Both the position numbers and the translations under genes were made by a program. From contig JAGXRS010000084.1 in the NCBI GenBank assembly GCA_018335615.1, positions 1 through 13,990 on the forward strand: a DNA stretch of 13,990 nt, given 5' to 3'. The notes below the pieces were generated by a model. That model saw only the letters and a list, made by a program, of their open reading frames with translations. It was not told where the DNA came from and ran no database searches. How positions within the stretch are numbered: position 1 is the stretch's first letter; each line of letters opens with the position of its first letter. The stretch comes from Hydrogenophaga sp. Its GTDB lineage: Bacteria > Pseudomonadota > Gammaproteobacteria > Burkholderiales > Burkholderiaceae_C. Below are positions 1 through 6,849 of the stretch, piece after piece.

Positions 1-589
1 GGCGGCCCTGCTCGACGCGGCGGGCGTTCAGCGCGCCGCGCTGGTTGGCCACAGCTGGGGTTCGCTGATTGCGCTGGAGGCGGCGGCCCGGCTGAAGGAG
101 CGCGTGAGCCACCTGGTGCTGGTGGGCACGGCCTACCCCATGAAGGTGTCGCCGGCGCTGATCGACTCGTCGCTGAACGAGCCCGAGAAGGCGCTGAAGA
201 TGGTCAACGTGTTCTCCCGCAGCACGCTGGCCGCGCCACCCTCGGTGCTGGGCCCGGGCACCTGGGTGTACGGCGCGGGCATGGCGCTGGGGCGGCGCGT
301 GCTGCGCAGCAACCCGGCGGTGAACGTGTTCCACCGCGGCTTCGTGGCCTGCGACCGCTACGCCAACGGCGAAACCGCCATCGGCCAGATCACCTGCCCG
401 GTGCTGTTCCTGCTGGGGTCGCAAGACCAGATGACGCAGGCGCGCGCCGCACAAGGTCTCATCAAGACCGCCACGGCCGCCGGCAAGGCGGTGCAGGTCA
501 CCAGCGTGCCGGTGGGTCACCACCAGATGAGCGAAGCCCCGGAGGCCACGCTGAGGGCGATCTCGGATTTCCTGCAGCGTGCCGGCTGA
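1..589 (+). CDS. alpha/beta hydrolase fold protein, 5'-truncated by the window edge
   Basis: The frame is open from base 2 and ends at a TGA at 587-589, so the start lies to the left of the window. Near the left edge it encodes GHSWG, the nucleophile elbow of alpha/beta hydrolases, with the likely catalytic Ser codon at 53-55. The C-terminal part has the other expected members of the triad: an Asp in LLGSQDQM (codon 425-427) and a His in VGHHQMSEAP (codon 518-520). Between them is a helical cap-like region of about 80 residues with several Ala, Gly and Arg. The family includes esterases, C-C hydrolases, haloperoxidase-like and epoxide hydrolases, and the substrate cannot be read from this fragment. 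The gene is convergent with the Stealth-family gene, 87 nt downstream. An internal GTG at 104 could be mistaken for a start, but the GHSWG motif lies upstream of it, so the true start is further left. Confidence 0.85.
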   Translation, partial: AALLDAAGVQRAALVGHSWGSLIALEAAARLKERVSHLVLVGTAYPMKVSPALIDSSLNEPEKALKMVNVFSRSTLAAPPSVLGPGTWVYGAGMALGRRVLRSNPAVNVFHRGFVACDRYANGETAIGQITCPVLFLLGSQDQMTQARAAQGLIKTATAAGKAVQVTSVPVGHHQMSEAPEATLRAISDFLQRAG

Positions 590-612
590 CCTGCACCGCT
601 GGGCCATCGCAC

Positions 613-644
613 GGGGCGCCTGCATCCACGGGGCACGGCGCCCC
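613..644. terminator. GC hairpin between two convergent genes
   Basis: GGGGCGCC (613-620) and GGCGCCCC (637-644) form a perfect 8-bp stem with a 16-nt loop. It lies between the stop of the alpha/beta hydrolase (589) and the stop of the opposing Stealth-family gene (677). The position suits a bidirectional terminator. Neither side has a clear U-tract, so intrinsic termination is uncertain. Confidence 0.3.
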
Positions 645-676
645 CACGCCCGAACGGCCTGCGCTACCCGCCGACT

Positions 677-1783
677 TCACATCCCGGGCGGGGTGCGTGA
701 CCGGGTTGTTTTTTCTGCTGGGCGAACCGGGTGTGCCCGCGTGTGGTGCGGGGCTTTGTGCGTGACATGCACGGGGCTCAGGCGCCGGGTGTCGCTGGGT
801 GCTTCGAATGGCGAGGCCAGGGGAAACAGACTCTCCAGGGTGGCCCGCACCTGGGCCAGTCGAGGGTCTTGGCCGTGCGCGTCGTCGGTGGTGTCGTTGA
901 TGCAGAAAAAGGCCAGCTCGCCGCTGGCCTGTACCAGCGCCGCGAGTTGCTGCGACTGATCGACGTCGCCCGTGGCCACGTACAGGTGCGGGTACTCCCG
1001 CATCCGGGCCACCCCGTGCGCCAGCGCCCAGCGCAGCACAAAGTCGGACACCAGCGTCGGGTTGTCCCAGGTGCGGAACACCCCCGAACGCACCCGTTCG
1101 AACAGCTCCGGCGCCTCGTCTTCCAGGCGGAACAGCAGCGACTTCAGCATGGGCCGAGGCGAGTGCGCAAAGGTCCGGGGCGTGTGGCGGTAACCGGCCG
1201 CGGTGGTGGAGGGCGCCTGCTGCAGCCACCGCCCCGACAGCCGGCTGGCGTTCTCCAGCGAGTGGTCACCGGGCCGCATGGGACCGTCGGGCACCTCCGG
1301 GTCGTCTGACCAGGCCGCGTAGAAGCCACCCGGCCAGAACCAGTGATCCAGCCGCACGGGAGCGCCGAAAAACACGTCGTCGTTCAGATAAAAGTAGCGC
1401 TCGGACAAACCGGGAATGCGGTGGATGTACGACTCGATGTTGCCCGAGTCGAAGGTGGGCAAGCGTTCGGCCGGCAACAACTCGGTGTGGCTCACCACCG
1501 TCAGGCGGCGACTGTCGCGCAGCCAGGACGGCGTTTGCCCATCGGTCACCAGGTACACGTGGCCATGGTGGGGGAAGAAGCGCTCCAGCGCACGCAGGCT
1601 GTAGCGCAGTTCGTCGTTGTCCCGAAAGCGCCCTTCCACATTGCTGTACAGCGCCATGGACGCTGTCTGCGCCGCATCCATGCACAGGGCCGCCTGGTGC
1701 CTTTTGGCTCGCCAGACGGGGTCGTTGCCGTCCACCCAGAGATAAACAATGTCGATCGGAGATTCGGCAGCAGGGGAATGCAT
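677..1783 (-). CDS. Stealth-family sugar-phosphate transferase (capsule-type phosphotransferase)
   Basis: From the ATG at 1781-1783 this encodes 368 residues with the four conserved regions of Stealth proteins in order. CR1 is DIVYLWVDGND at 11-21. CR2 spans about 53-150, with RDNDELRYSLRALERFFP, HVYLVTDGQ and the acidic FYLNDDVFFG at 131-140. CR3 is about 195-245 (HTPRTFAHSPRPMLKSLL). CR4 is about 290-328 (FFCINDTTDD, ending FPLASPFE). Family members transfer hexose-1-phosphate or aminosugar-phosphate from a nucleotide-sugar to a glycan, making phosphodiester-linked surface polymers. The acceptor and sugar here are unknown. I see no signal peptide or membrane segment. The frame stays open upstream to an ATG at 1882, with other ATGs at 1840 and 1822. 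None has a clear ribosome site, and I chose 1783 because CR1 begins ten residues after it. The gene stands alone, with no other capsule gene in the window, and is divergent from the P450 gene. The C-terminal 40 residues are basic, low-complexity and not part of the family core. Confidence 0.82.
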   Translation of the reverse strand: MHSPAAESPIDIVYLWVDGNDPVWRAKRHQAALCMDAAQTASMALYSNVEGRFRDNDELRYSLRALERFFPHHGHVYLVTDGQTPSWLRDSRRLTVVSHTELLPAERLPTFDSGNIESYIHRIPGLSERYFYLNDDVFFGAPVRLDHWFWPGGFYAAWSDDPEVPDGPMRPGDHSLENASRLSGRWLQQAPSTTAAGYRHTPRTFAHSPRPMLKSLLFRLEDEAPELFERVRSGVFRTWDNPTLVSDFVLRWALAHGVARMREYPHLYVATGDVDQSQQLAALVQASGELAFFCINDTTDDAHGQDPRLAQVRATLESLFPLASPFEAPSDTRRLSPVHVTHKAPHHTRAHPVRPAEKTTRSRTPPGM

Positions 1784-1935
1784 CGCGCTGTTAAGAAAGT
1801 GATGGAGAAGGCGGCTGGTCATCCCTGCAGACCGCTTCATTGCGCCGCTGGGTGCGCCAGCGCACAGACAAACCGGACACATTGGCGAGCGGCATGGTAC
1901 GAAGGTTTGCCGCCAACACGGCGTTCACGGGTTAT

Positions 1936-1947
1936 TGGGGCGCCCCA
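1936..1947. promoter_or_regulatory. 12-bp perfect palindrome between divergent Stealth and P450 genes
   Basis: TGGGGCGCCCCA is a perfect palindrome in the 242-nt region between the chosen starts of the two divergent genes. It lies about 80 nt upstream of the P450 ATG. A loopless palindrome in a divergent intergenic region could be a dimeric regulator's site. In GC-rich DNA such a run can also arise by chance, and no second copy was seen in the window. The rest of 1784-2025 holds the possible 5' extension of the Stealth reading frame and a likely P450 promoter, and nothing else I can identify. Confidence 0.2.
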
Positions 1948-2010
1948 GCGCTCCCCCTGGGTCACCGCCAGGCGCTGCGGCAGCACCGCCGCGAACACGG
2001 TGCGCCCGCC

Positions 2011-2019
2011 TGCCAGAAT
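2011..2019 (+). promoter_or_regulatory. possible extended -10 promoter element for the P450 gene
   Basis: TGC followed by CAGAAT resembles an extended -10 element. It ends only 6 nt before the ATG at 2026, so a transcript from it would be leaderless or nearly so. There is no Shine-Dalgarno sequence before that ATG, which fits. No good -35 box is visible. Confidence 0.25.
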
Positions 2020-2025
2020 GGCAAC

Positions 2026-3357
2026 ATGAAGACGCACCACGCCCCCGCATCCATCCCCGAAACCATCACACCCTCCGTGTCCCCGGAACGCGCGCACGCC
2101 ATCGCCGCCAGCTTCGACCTGCGCGCCCTGCCCGCCGACTTCCTGGCCAACCCGTACCCGGCGTACGCCGCGCTGCGAGAAACCGAGCCGGTGCGGCGCA
2201 TGCCCGACGGTTCGTACTTCCTCACGCGCTACGCCGATCTGGTGGCGGTCTACCGCGACGCGCAGACCTTCAGTTCCGACAAACACGTCGAGTTCGCGCC
2301 GAAGTACAACGTGGCGCCCTTCGGCAGCGACACGGCGCCTTCGCCGCTGTTCGAGCACCACACCACCAGCCTGGTGTTCAACGACCCGCCGCTGCACACC
2401 CGCGTGCGCCGCCTCATCATGGGCGCGCTCACGCGCCGCGCCATTGCCGACATGGAGCCCGGCCTGATCCAGCTGGTGGACAGCCTGCTGGACGACCTGG
2501 CAGCGCGCGGCGGTGGTGACCTGATCGAAGACTTCGCGTCGGCCATTCCCGTGGAGATCATCGGCAACCTGCTGGACGTGCCCCACGCGGACCGCGACCC
2601 GCTGCGCGCCTGGTCGCTGGCCATCCTGGGGGCGCTGGAGCCGGTGGTGACACCTGAGCAGCACGCCCTGGGCAACCAGAGCGTGACCGAGATGCTGGAC
2701 TACCTGCGCACGCTGGTGGCCAGGCGCCGCCAGTCGCCGGGCGACCCCGAGCGCGACGTGCTCACGCGCCTGATCCAGGGCGAGGCCAGTGGCGAACAGC
2801 TCAGCGAAGTGGAACTGCTGCAAAACTGCATCTTCCTGCTGAACGCGGGGCATGAAACCACCACCAACCTGATCGGCAACGGGCTGATCCTGTTGCAGGA
2901 ATTCCCTGCCGCGCGCGAACGGCTGCTGGGCGAACTGCGCACCGCTGCGGACGCCGCGGCGCAGGAGCCGATCCTCACGCTGGCGGTGGACGAATTCCTA
3001 CGATTCGAGTCCTCCAACCAGCTGGGCAACCGCCGGGCATTGGTGGCCACCACCGTGGGCGGCGTGGACCTGCCGGCCGGCGCGCTGGTGACGCTGTGCA
3101 TCGGCGCCGCCAACCGCGACCCGGCACAGTTTCCCGACCCCGAGACGCTGGACCTCGGCCGCACGCCGAACAAGCACCTGGCGTTTGGCTTCGGCATTCA
3201 CCAGTGCGCCGGCCTGAGCCTGGCCCGGCTGGAAGGCCGCGTGGCCATTGGCCGCTTCCTGCAACGCTTCCCTGACTACCGTTTGAGCGAGGCACCGGTG
3301 CGCGGTGGACGCGCCCGTTTCCGGGGTTTTCTGGCGGCGCCGTTCAGCGTGCGCTGA
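2026..3357 (+). CDS. cytochrome P450 (soluble bacterial type)
   Basis: The product is 443 residues, a normal length for a soluble bacterial P450, with no membrane anchor. The I-helix oxygen-activation motif is AGHETT at 274-279. The K-helix ExxR is EFLR at 323-326. The haem-binding loop is FGFGIHQCAG at 387-396, with Cys394 as the expected proximal ligand. NPYPAYAALR at 42-51 and FNDPPLHTRVRRL at 118-130 (C-helix) are typical of CYP families close to CYP107 and similar bacterial hydroxylases. It would insert one oxygen atom into an organic substrate and needs a ferredoxin and reductase. No redox-partner gene is in the window, so electrons must come from elsewhere. The frame is open upstream to 1840, but that segment is arginine-rich, overlaps the Stealth start region and has no P450 character, so the start at 2026 is preferred. 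The substrate is unknown. The gene is convergent with the yihY-like gene. Confidence 0.93.
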   Translation: MKTHHAPASIPETITPSVSPERAHAIAASFDLRALPADFLANPYPAYAALRETEPVRRMPDGSYFLTRYADLVAVYRDAQTFSSDKHVEFAPKYNVAPFGSDTAPSPLFEHHTTSLVFNDPPLHTRVRRLIMGALTRRAIADMEPGLIQLVDSLLDDLAARGGGDLIEDFASAIPVEIIGNLLDVPHADRDPLRAWSLAILGALEPVVTPEQHALGNQSVTEMLDYLRTLVARRRQSPGDPERDVLTRLIQGEASGEQLSEVELLQNCIFLLNAGHETTTNLIGNGLILLQEFPAARERLLGELRTAADAAAQEPILTLAVDEFLRFESSNQLGNRRALVATTVGGVDLPAGALVTLCIGAANRDPAQFPDPETLDLGRTPNKHLAFGFGIHQCAGLSLARLEGRVAIGRFLQRFPDYRLSEAPVRGGRARFRGFLAAPFSVR

Positions 3358-3365
3358 GCACACGT

Positions 3366-3430
3366 CCGTTCGCCCTGAGCCTGTCGAAGGGCTCCGCCCG
3401 AACAGACGAGAGCAAGCTCGGCCCGAACGG
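3366..3430. repeat. dispersed inverted repeat, diverged copy
   Basis: The left arm (3366-3392) begins CCGTTCGCCCTGAGCCTGTC and ends GAAGGGC. It is the same repeat as at 8774 in this window. The right arm (3411-3430), read on the minus strand, is CCGTTCGGGCCGAGCTTGCT, an imperfect inverted copy. The centre between the arms has diverged. It lies in the convergent gap between the P450 and yihY-like genes, where such elements may act as terminators or are simply tolerated. Confidence 0.7.
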
Positions 3431-3440
3431 ATAGAGGAAC

Positions 3441-3510
3441 TCAGCTTGAACGAGCGAAGGCGTCCCCGCCCGAACGGGGTCGGGAACGCTCAGCCCGAGC
3501 CCACGGAAGG
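3441..3510. repeat. further decayed fragments of the same dispersed repeat
   Basis: After the first unit come more degenerate pieces. There is a direct piece around 3441-3462 (TCAGCTTGAAC then GCGAAGGCG), an inverted end GCCCGAACGG at 3468-3477, and a piece at 3484-3509 that aligns loosely with GTTCGCCCTGAGC and GAAGGGC. The last overlaps the 3' end of the yihY-like gene. CCCCG (3464-3468) and CGGGG (3475-3479) can also form a small hairpin. These are alignments by eye, and the outer limits are approximate. Confidence 0.5.
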
Positions 3511-4776
3511 CCCCACCACCTCCGCATGCGGCACCGCGGCGGTCGGAACCGTGGCCAGCGCCTGCGCCACCGTCAGCCGCGCCCAGCCGCTTTCGCTCCA
3601 GAAACGCTGGTTGCCGGGCTGCTGGCTGAGCAGCAGACGGTCCAGCAGGGGGGCCAGCAGCGTGTGCGCCGGGTCCACCAGCAACACATAGCGCTCATCG
3701 TCTTCGTCCAGCCGGCCCAGCCAGTCCAGGCCCACCAGCGCCGCCACGGGTTCCTCCAGCTGAAGGGGATCCACCCGCATCAGCTGAGCCAGCAGCTCCA
3801 GGCTCAGGCCCTTCTGCGGCTCACCGCGGGCACGGCCCAGGTGCTCCAGCACCTCCAGCGACAGCTGGAAGTTCCAGCCCGGCGTGCTGCCGCGCCGCGC
3901 CACGCCCGAGAGCAGGCTCGGCAGGTAGGCCGACACCACCGCGCCCAGCAGCACGATCACCCAGGCCACGTAAATCCACACCAGCAGGATCGGCACGGTG
4001 GCAAAGGTGCCGTACACCACCGAATACGTGGGCACCAAGGCCAGGTACCAGCCCAGCACATTCTTGGCCACTTCCAGACCCAGCGCCACGAACACACCGC
4101 CCACCAGTGCATGGCTCCACCGCACATGGGTGTTGGGCACGTAGCGGTACAGGGCCGCGATGCCCACCATCACCAGCCCGAACTGCACCGACTCCAGCAG
4201 GAAGCGCACGCCGCCCGGCAGGGCCGACACCACGCCGCGCGAGGCCGTGACCGCGTACGACGTGAGGGTCAGGCTGCCCGCCAGCAGCAGCGGCCCCAGC
4301 GTGAGCAGCGCCCAGTACACCAGCACCCGCTGGGTCAGCGAGCGCGACTGGCGCACGCGCCAGATGTCGTTGAGCTTGCCGTCGATGGTCAGCACCAGGG
4401 CCAGGGCCGTCACCAGCAACACCAGCGCACCGGCCCAGCCCATCTGCCCGGCTTTGCCAGCGAATTCGTTGAGGTAGCTCAGCACCTGCTGGGCGATGTG
4501 CGAGGGCACGAGGCTGCGGATGAGCCAGTCCTGCAGCGTGTCCTGCAGGCGTGCAAACACCGGGAAGGCGCTGAAGATGGCCAGCGCCACGGTGAACAGC
4601 GGCACCAGCGAAATGGTGGTGGTGAAGGTCAGGCTGCTGGCGGTGATGCCCAGGCGGTCTTCACCGAATCGTTCGCGCAGGGTCAGCGCGGTGTTCTGCC
4701 AGGGAAACTTCAGCACATCGCGCCACAGCGCGCGCGCCAGGGTCTCGATCGCCCGCAGGCGCTCATTCAGGGTCAT
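3490..4776 (-). CDS. YihY/BrkB-family inner-membrane protein
   Basis: The product is 428 residues and starts at the ATG at 4774-4776. Family features are clear: a basic amphipathic N-terminus, then ITASSLTFTTTISLVPLF at 44-61, the conserved first membrane segment of YihY/BrkB proteins. Five more hydrophobic segments follow, near 113-135, 150-176, 193-212, 222-246 and 258-285. A cytoplasmic tail of about 140 residues (300-428) looks like a winged-helix-type extension. The family was once labelled ribonuclease BN, but that activity belongs to another protein, so no nuclease role should be inferred. Its true function is poorly defined. The gene is divergent from the DUF2069 gene, a pairing I recall from Pseudomonas too, where wrbA and an arsC-like gene lie nearby; neither is between them here. 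The last codons and the stop lie in repeat-like DNA, so the C-terminus may be lineage-specific. Confidence 0.9.
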   Translation of the reverse strand: MTLNERLRAIETLARALWRDVLKFPWQNTALTLRERFGEDRLGITASSLTFTTTISLVPLFTVALAIFSAFPVFARLQDTLQDWLIRSLVPSHIAQQVLSYLNEFAGKAGQMGWAGALVLLVTALALVLTIDGKLNDIWRVRQSRSLTQRVLVYWALLTLGPLLLAGSLTLTSYAVTASRGVVSALPGGVRFLLESVQFGLVMVGIAALYRYVPNTHVRWSHALVGGVFVALGLEVAKNVLGWYLALVPTYSVVYGTFATVPILLVWIYVAWVIVLLGAVVSAYLPSLLSGVARRGSTPGWNFQLSLEVLEHLGRARGEPQKGLSLELLAQLMRVDPLQLEEPVAALVGLDWLGRLDEDDERYVLLVDPAHTLLAPLLDRLLLSQQPGNQRFWSESGWARLTVAQALATVPTAAVPHAEVVGPSVGSG

Positions 4777-4777
4777 C

Positions 4778-4795
4778 CCGGTATCATGCCACCGG
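4778..4795. promoter_or_regulatory. inverted repeat and possible promoter elements between yihY-like and DUF2069 genes
   Basis: CCGGT (4778-4782) and ACCGG (4791-4795) flank an 8-base centre just upstream of the yihY-like ATG. On the plus strand, TATCAT at 4782-4787 matches the -10 consensus at five of six positions, 65 nt before the DUF2069 ATG. On the minus strand, CATGAT preceded by TGG is an extended -10-like sequence ending 6 nt before the yihY-like ATG. No convincing -35 boxes are visible. The 76-nt gap must hold both promoters if both genes have their own. Confidence 0.3.
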
Positions 4796-4852
4796 CCTCA
4801 TCCGAGCGCCCTGCTTCCTCCGGGGAGCCTCCACCGCCCTCCGCCTCACACC

Positions 4853-5335
4853 ATGACCGACCCCCATCCCGCACCTGCCCCTTTCCCTGATGTCTCCGCC
4901 GCGGTGCGCCAGACCCGCTGGCTGGCCGTGGGCAGCCTGCTGGGCCTGATTGTGCTGGGCCTGGCCTGGGAACTCTGGCTGGCGCCGATTCGCCCGGGTG
5001 GTTCGTGGCTGGCGCTGAAGGTGCTGCCGTTGACCATCCCCCTGGCCGGCCTGCTGAAGAACCGCATGTACACCTACCGCTGGCTCAGCCTGATGGTGTG
5101 GCTCTATTTCACCGAGGGTGTGGTGCGCGCCACCAGCGACGGCGGCCTCTCGGCCGGCCTGGCCGCCCTGCAGGTGCTGCTGTGCATCTCGCTGTTTGCC
5201 GCCTGCGCGCTGCATGTGCGCATCCGCCTGCGCGCCGCCGGCCAGGAGGCCGTGGACGCCGACAAGGCCCAGCATGCCGCGGCCACCGGCGCCGCGGCCG
5301 ACCCGGTGGCGCCACCGCCCCGGCCCCAAAACTGA
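4853..5335 (+). CDS. DUF2069 small membrane protein
   Basis: The product is 160 residues with about four predicted membrane segments (near 23-43, 51-67, 73-93 and 100-122). The central block KVLPLTIPLAGLL, then KNRMYTYRWLSLMVWLYFTE at 69-88, is the signature I associate with DUF2069 proteins of beta- and gammaproteobacteria. The function of the family is not known. The tail after residue 123 is an Ala/Pro-rich hydrophilic extension ending PPPRPQN, probably cytoplasmic and poorly conserved. No Shine-Dalgarno is visible at the ATG at 4853. The frame is open further upstream, but that part is antisense to the yihY-like gene and lacks protein character. The stop is 17 nt before the start of the FAD-linked dehydrogenase, so the two are probably co-transcribed. 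Confidence 0.85.
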   Translation: MTDPHPAPAPFPDVSAAVRQTRWLAVGSLLGLIVLGLAWELWLAPIRPGGSWLALKVLPLTIPLAGLLKNRMYTYRWLSLMVWLYFTEGVVRATSDGGLSAGLAALQVLLCISLFAACALHVRIRLRAAGQEAVDADKAQHAAATGAAADPVAPPPRPQN

Positions 5336-5339
5336 CCCT

Positions 5340-5346
5340 GAAGGGA
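5340..5346 (+). promoter_or_regulatory. Shine-Dalgarno site fixing the start of the FAD-linked dehydrogenase
   Basis: GAAGGGA lies 6 nt before the ATG at 5353. It is one of only two strong ribosome-binding sites seen before the gene starts in this window. It selects 5353 over the long upstream open frame, which runs through the DUF2069 gene. Confidence 0.75.
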
Positions 5347-5352
5347 TTCCCG

Positions 5353-6849
5353 ATGACCACCTTGCTTGACCAACTGCGGGGCGTCGTCGGCGCCGCCCAC
5401 GTCCTGACCCACGAAGACCCGGCCACCGACCTGTCGGCCTGGGAAAACGACTGGCGCCAACGCGCCCGCGGCCGTGCCCTGGCGGTGGTGCGCCCGGCCA
5501 GCACCACCGAGGTGGCGGCGGTGGTGAAGGCCTGCGCGGCGGCGCGGGTGTCCATCGTGCCGCAGGGCGGCAACACCGGGCTGGTGGTGGGCTCGGTGCC
5601 CGACGACAGCGGCACGCAGGTGGTGCTGAGCCTGGGCCGCATGAACACGGTGCGCGCACTCGACGCGGCCAACCTCACGCTGACGGTGGACGCTGGCTGC
5701 GTTCTGCAAAATTTGCAGCAAACTGCGCAGCAGGCCGGTTTCCTGTTCCCGCTGAGCCTGGCGGCCGAGGGCAGCTGCACCATCGGCGGCAACCTCGCCA
5801 CCAACGCCGGCGGCACCCAGGTGCTGCGCTACGGCAACACGCGCGACCTGTGCCTGGGCCTGGAGGTGGTCACACCGCAAGGCGACATCTGGCACGGCCT
5901 GTCGGGCCTGCGCAAGGACAACACAGGTTACGACCTGCGCGACCTGTACATCGGCAGCGAAGGCACGCTGGGCATCATCACCGCGGCCACGCTCAAGCTG
6001 TATCCCCAGCCCGCCGCGCGTCTGACCGCCTGGGCCTCGGTTCCCACGCTGGAGGCCGCGGTGGCCCTGCTGGGCCTGGCGCACCAGCACCTGGGCCCGG
6101 GGCTGACCGGCTTCGAGGTGATGGGCAGCTTCGCCCTGAGCCTCGTGCGCAAGCACTTCCCCACCCTACGGGTGCCCTTGCTGGACACGGGCAGCGAAGC
6201 CGCCGAGCTGGAAAACGCCGGCGCCACCTATGCCGTGCTGCTGGAAAACAGCGACAGCGAGTCCGAGGAACACGCCCGCACCCAGTTCGAAGGCCTGCTG
6301 GAAACCGCGTTTGAACAAGGTGTGGTGCTCGACGCGGTGGTGGCCGAAAGCATCGCCCAGGCCCGCCAGCTGTGGCACATTCGGGAAAGCATTCCGCTGG
6401 CGCAGGCACAGGAAGGCCTGAACATCAAGCACGACATCAGCCTGCCGGTGTCCAGCATTCCCGCCTTCTGCGCCGAGACCGACGCCTTGCTGCAGCAGGA
6501 GATACCAGGCGTTCGGCTGGTGAATTTCGGCCACCTGGGCGACGGCAACCTGCACTACAACGTGCAGGCGCCCGCCACCGGCCGGTATGCCGACGATGCG
6601 CCGGCCTTCCTGAACGATCAGGAGAAACGCATCAACACCCTGGTGTTCGACGCCGTGCGGCGGTTTCACGGCTCGATCAGCGCCGAGCACGGCGTGGGCA
6701 GCCTCAAGGCACGCCAATTGCCGAGTTACAAGGACCCCGTCGCGCTGGACCTCATGCGGACCATCAAACGCGCGCTCGATCCCCACAACCTGCTGAACCC
6801 CGGCCGTGTGATCTGCCATGACCCGCCCCCTGCCATGCCCGCGCCCTGA
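5353..6849 (+). CDS. FAD-linked 2-hydroxyacid dehydrogenase (GlcD / D-2-hydroxyglutarate dehydrogenase type)
   Basis: The product is 498 residues. The N-terminal half is an FAD-binding PCMH domain: VVRPASTTEVAAVVKAC at 45-61, the pyrophosphate loop PQGGNTGLVVGSVP at 70-83, then EGSCTIGGNLATNAGG at 139-154 and GSEGTLGIITAATLKL at 201-216. The C-terminal half is the FAD-oxidase C domain. It has GHLGDGNLH at 393-401, the metal/substrate-binding motif of D-2-hydroxyglutarate and D-lactate dehydrogenases, then EHGVGS at 445-450 and NLLNPGRV near the end. Such enzymes oxidise a D-2-hydroxyacid to the 2-oxoacid and pass electrons to an acceptor such as ETF or a quinone. There is no signal peptide, so it is probably cytosolic or peripheral on the membrane. 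The exact substrate cannot be fixed; D-2-hydroxyglutarate, D-lactate and glycolate-like acids are candidates. It overlaps the next gene by 32 nt. Confidence 0.92.
   Translation: MTTLLDQLRGVVGAAHVLTHEDPATDLSAWENDWRQRARGRALAVVRPASTTEVAAVVKACAAARVSIVPQGGNTGLVVGSVPDDSGTQVVLSLGRMNTVRALDAANLTLTVDAGCVLQNLQQTAQQAGFLFPLSLAAEGSCTIGGNLATNAGGTQVLRYGNTRDLCLGLEVVTPQGDIWHGLSGLRKDNTGYDLRDLYIGSEGTLGIITAATLKLYPQPAARLTAWASVPTLEAAVALLGLAHQHLGPGLTGFEVMGSFALSLVRKHFPTLRVPLLDTGSEAAELENAGATYAVLLENSDSESEEHARTQFEGLLETAFEQGVVLDAVVAESIAQARQLWHIRESIPLAQAQEGLNIKHDISLPVSSIPAFCAETDALLQQEIPGVRLVNFGHLGDGNLHYNVQAPATGRYADDAPAFLNDQEKRINTLVFDAVRRFHGSISAEHGVGSLKARQLPSYKDPVALDLMRTIKRALDPHNLLNPGRVICHDPPPAMPAP

Noticed and set aside
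1840..2025. Upstream extension of the P450 reading frame
   Set aside because: The segment is Arg-rich, has no P450 character and overlaps the likely control region and the Stealth start.
1837..2853. 338-codon minus-strand frame opposite the P450 gene
   Set aside because: It has no recognisable motif and biased composition, and the P450 on the plus strand is unambiguous.
3366..3510. Repeat cluster as a CRISPR array
   Set aside because: The units are unequal, inverted and degenerate, with no regular spacers and no cas genes.
3526..4890. Long open frame on the plus strand, 454 codons, antisense to the yihY-like gene
   Set aside because: Its translation is dominated by Gln, His, Arg and Ala with no domain, as expected for a shadow frame in GC-rich DNA. 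The minus-strand gene has clear YihY features.
5005..5352. Upstream extension of the FAD dehydrogenase frame
   Set aside because: It lies inside the DUF2069 gene in another frame. A strong Shine-Dalgarno places the start at 5353.
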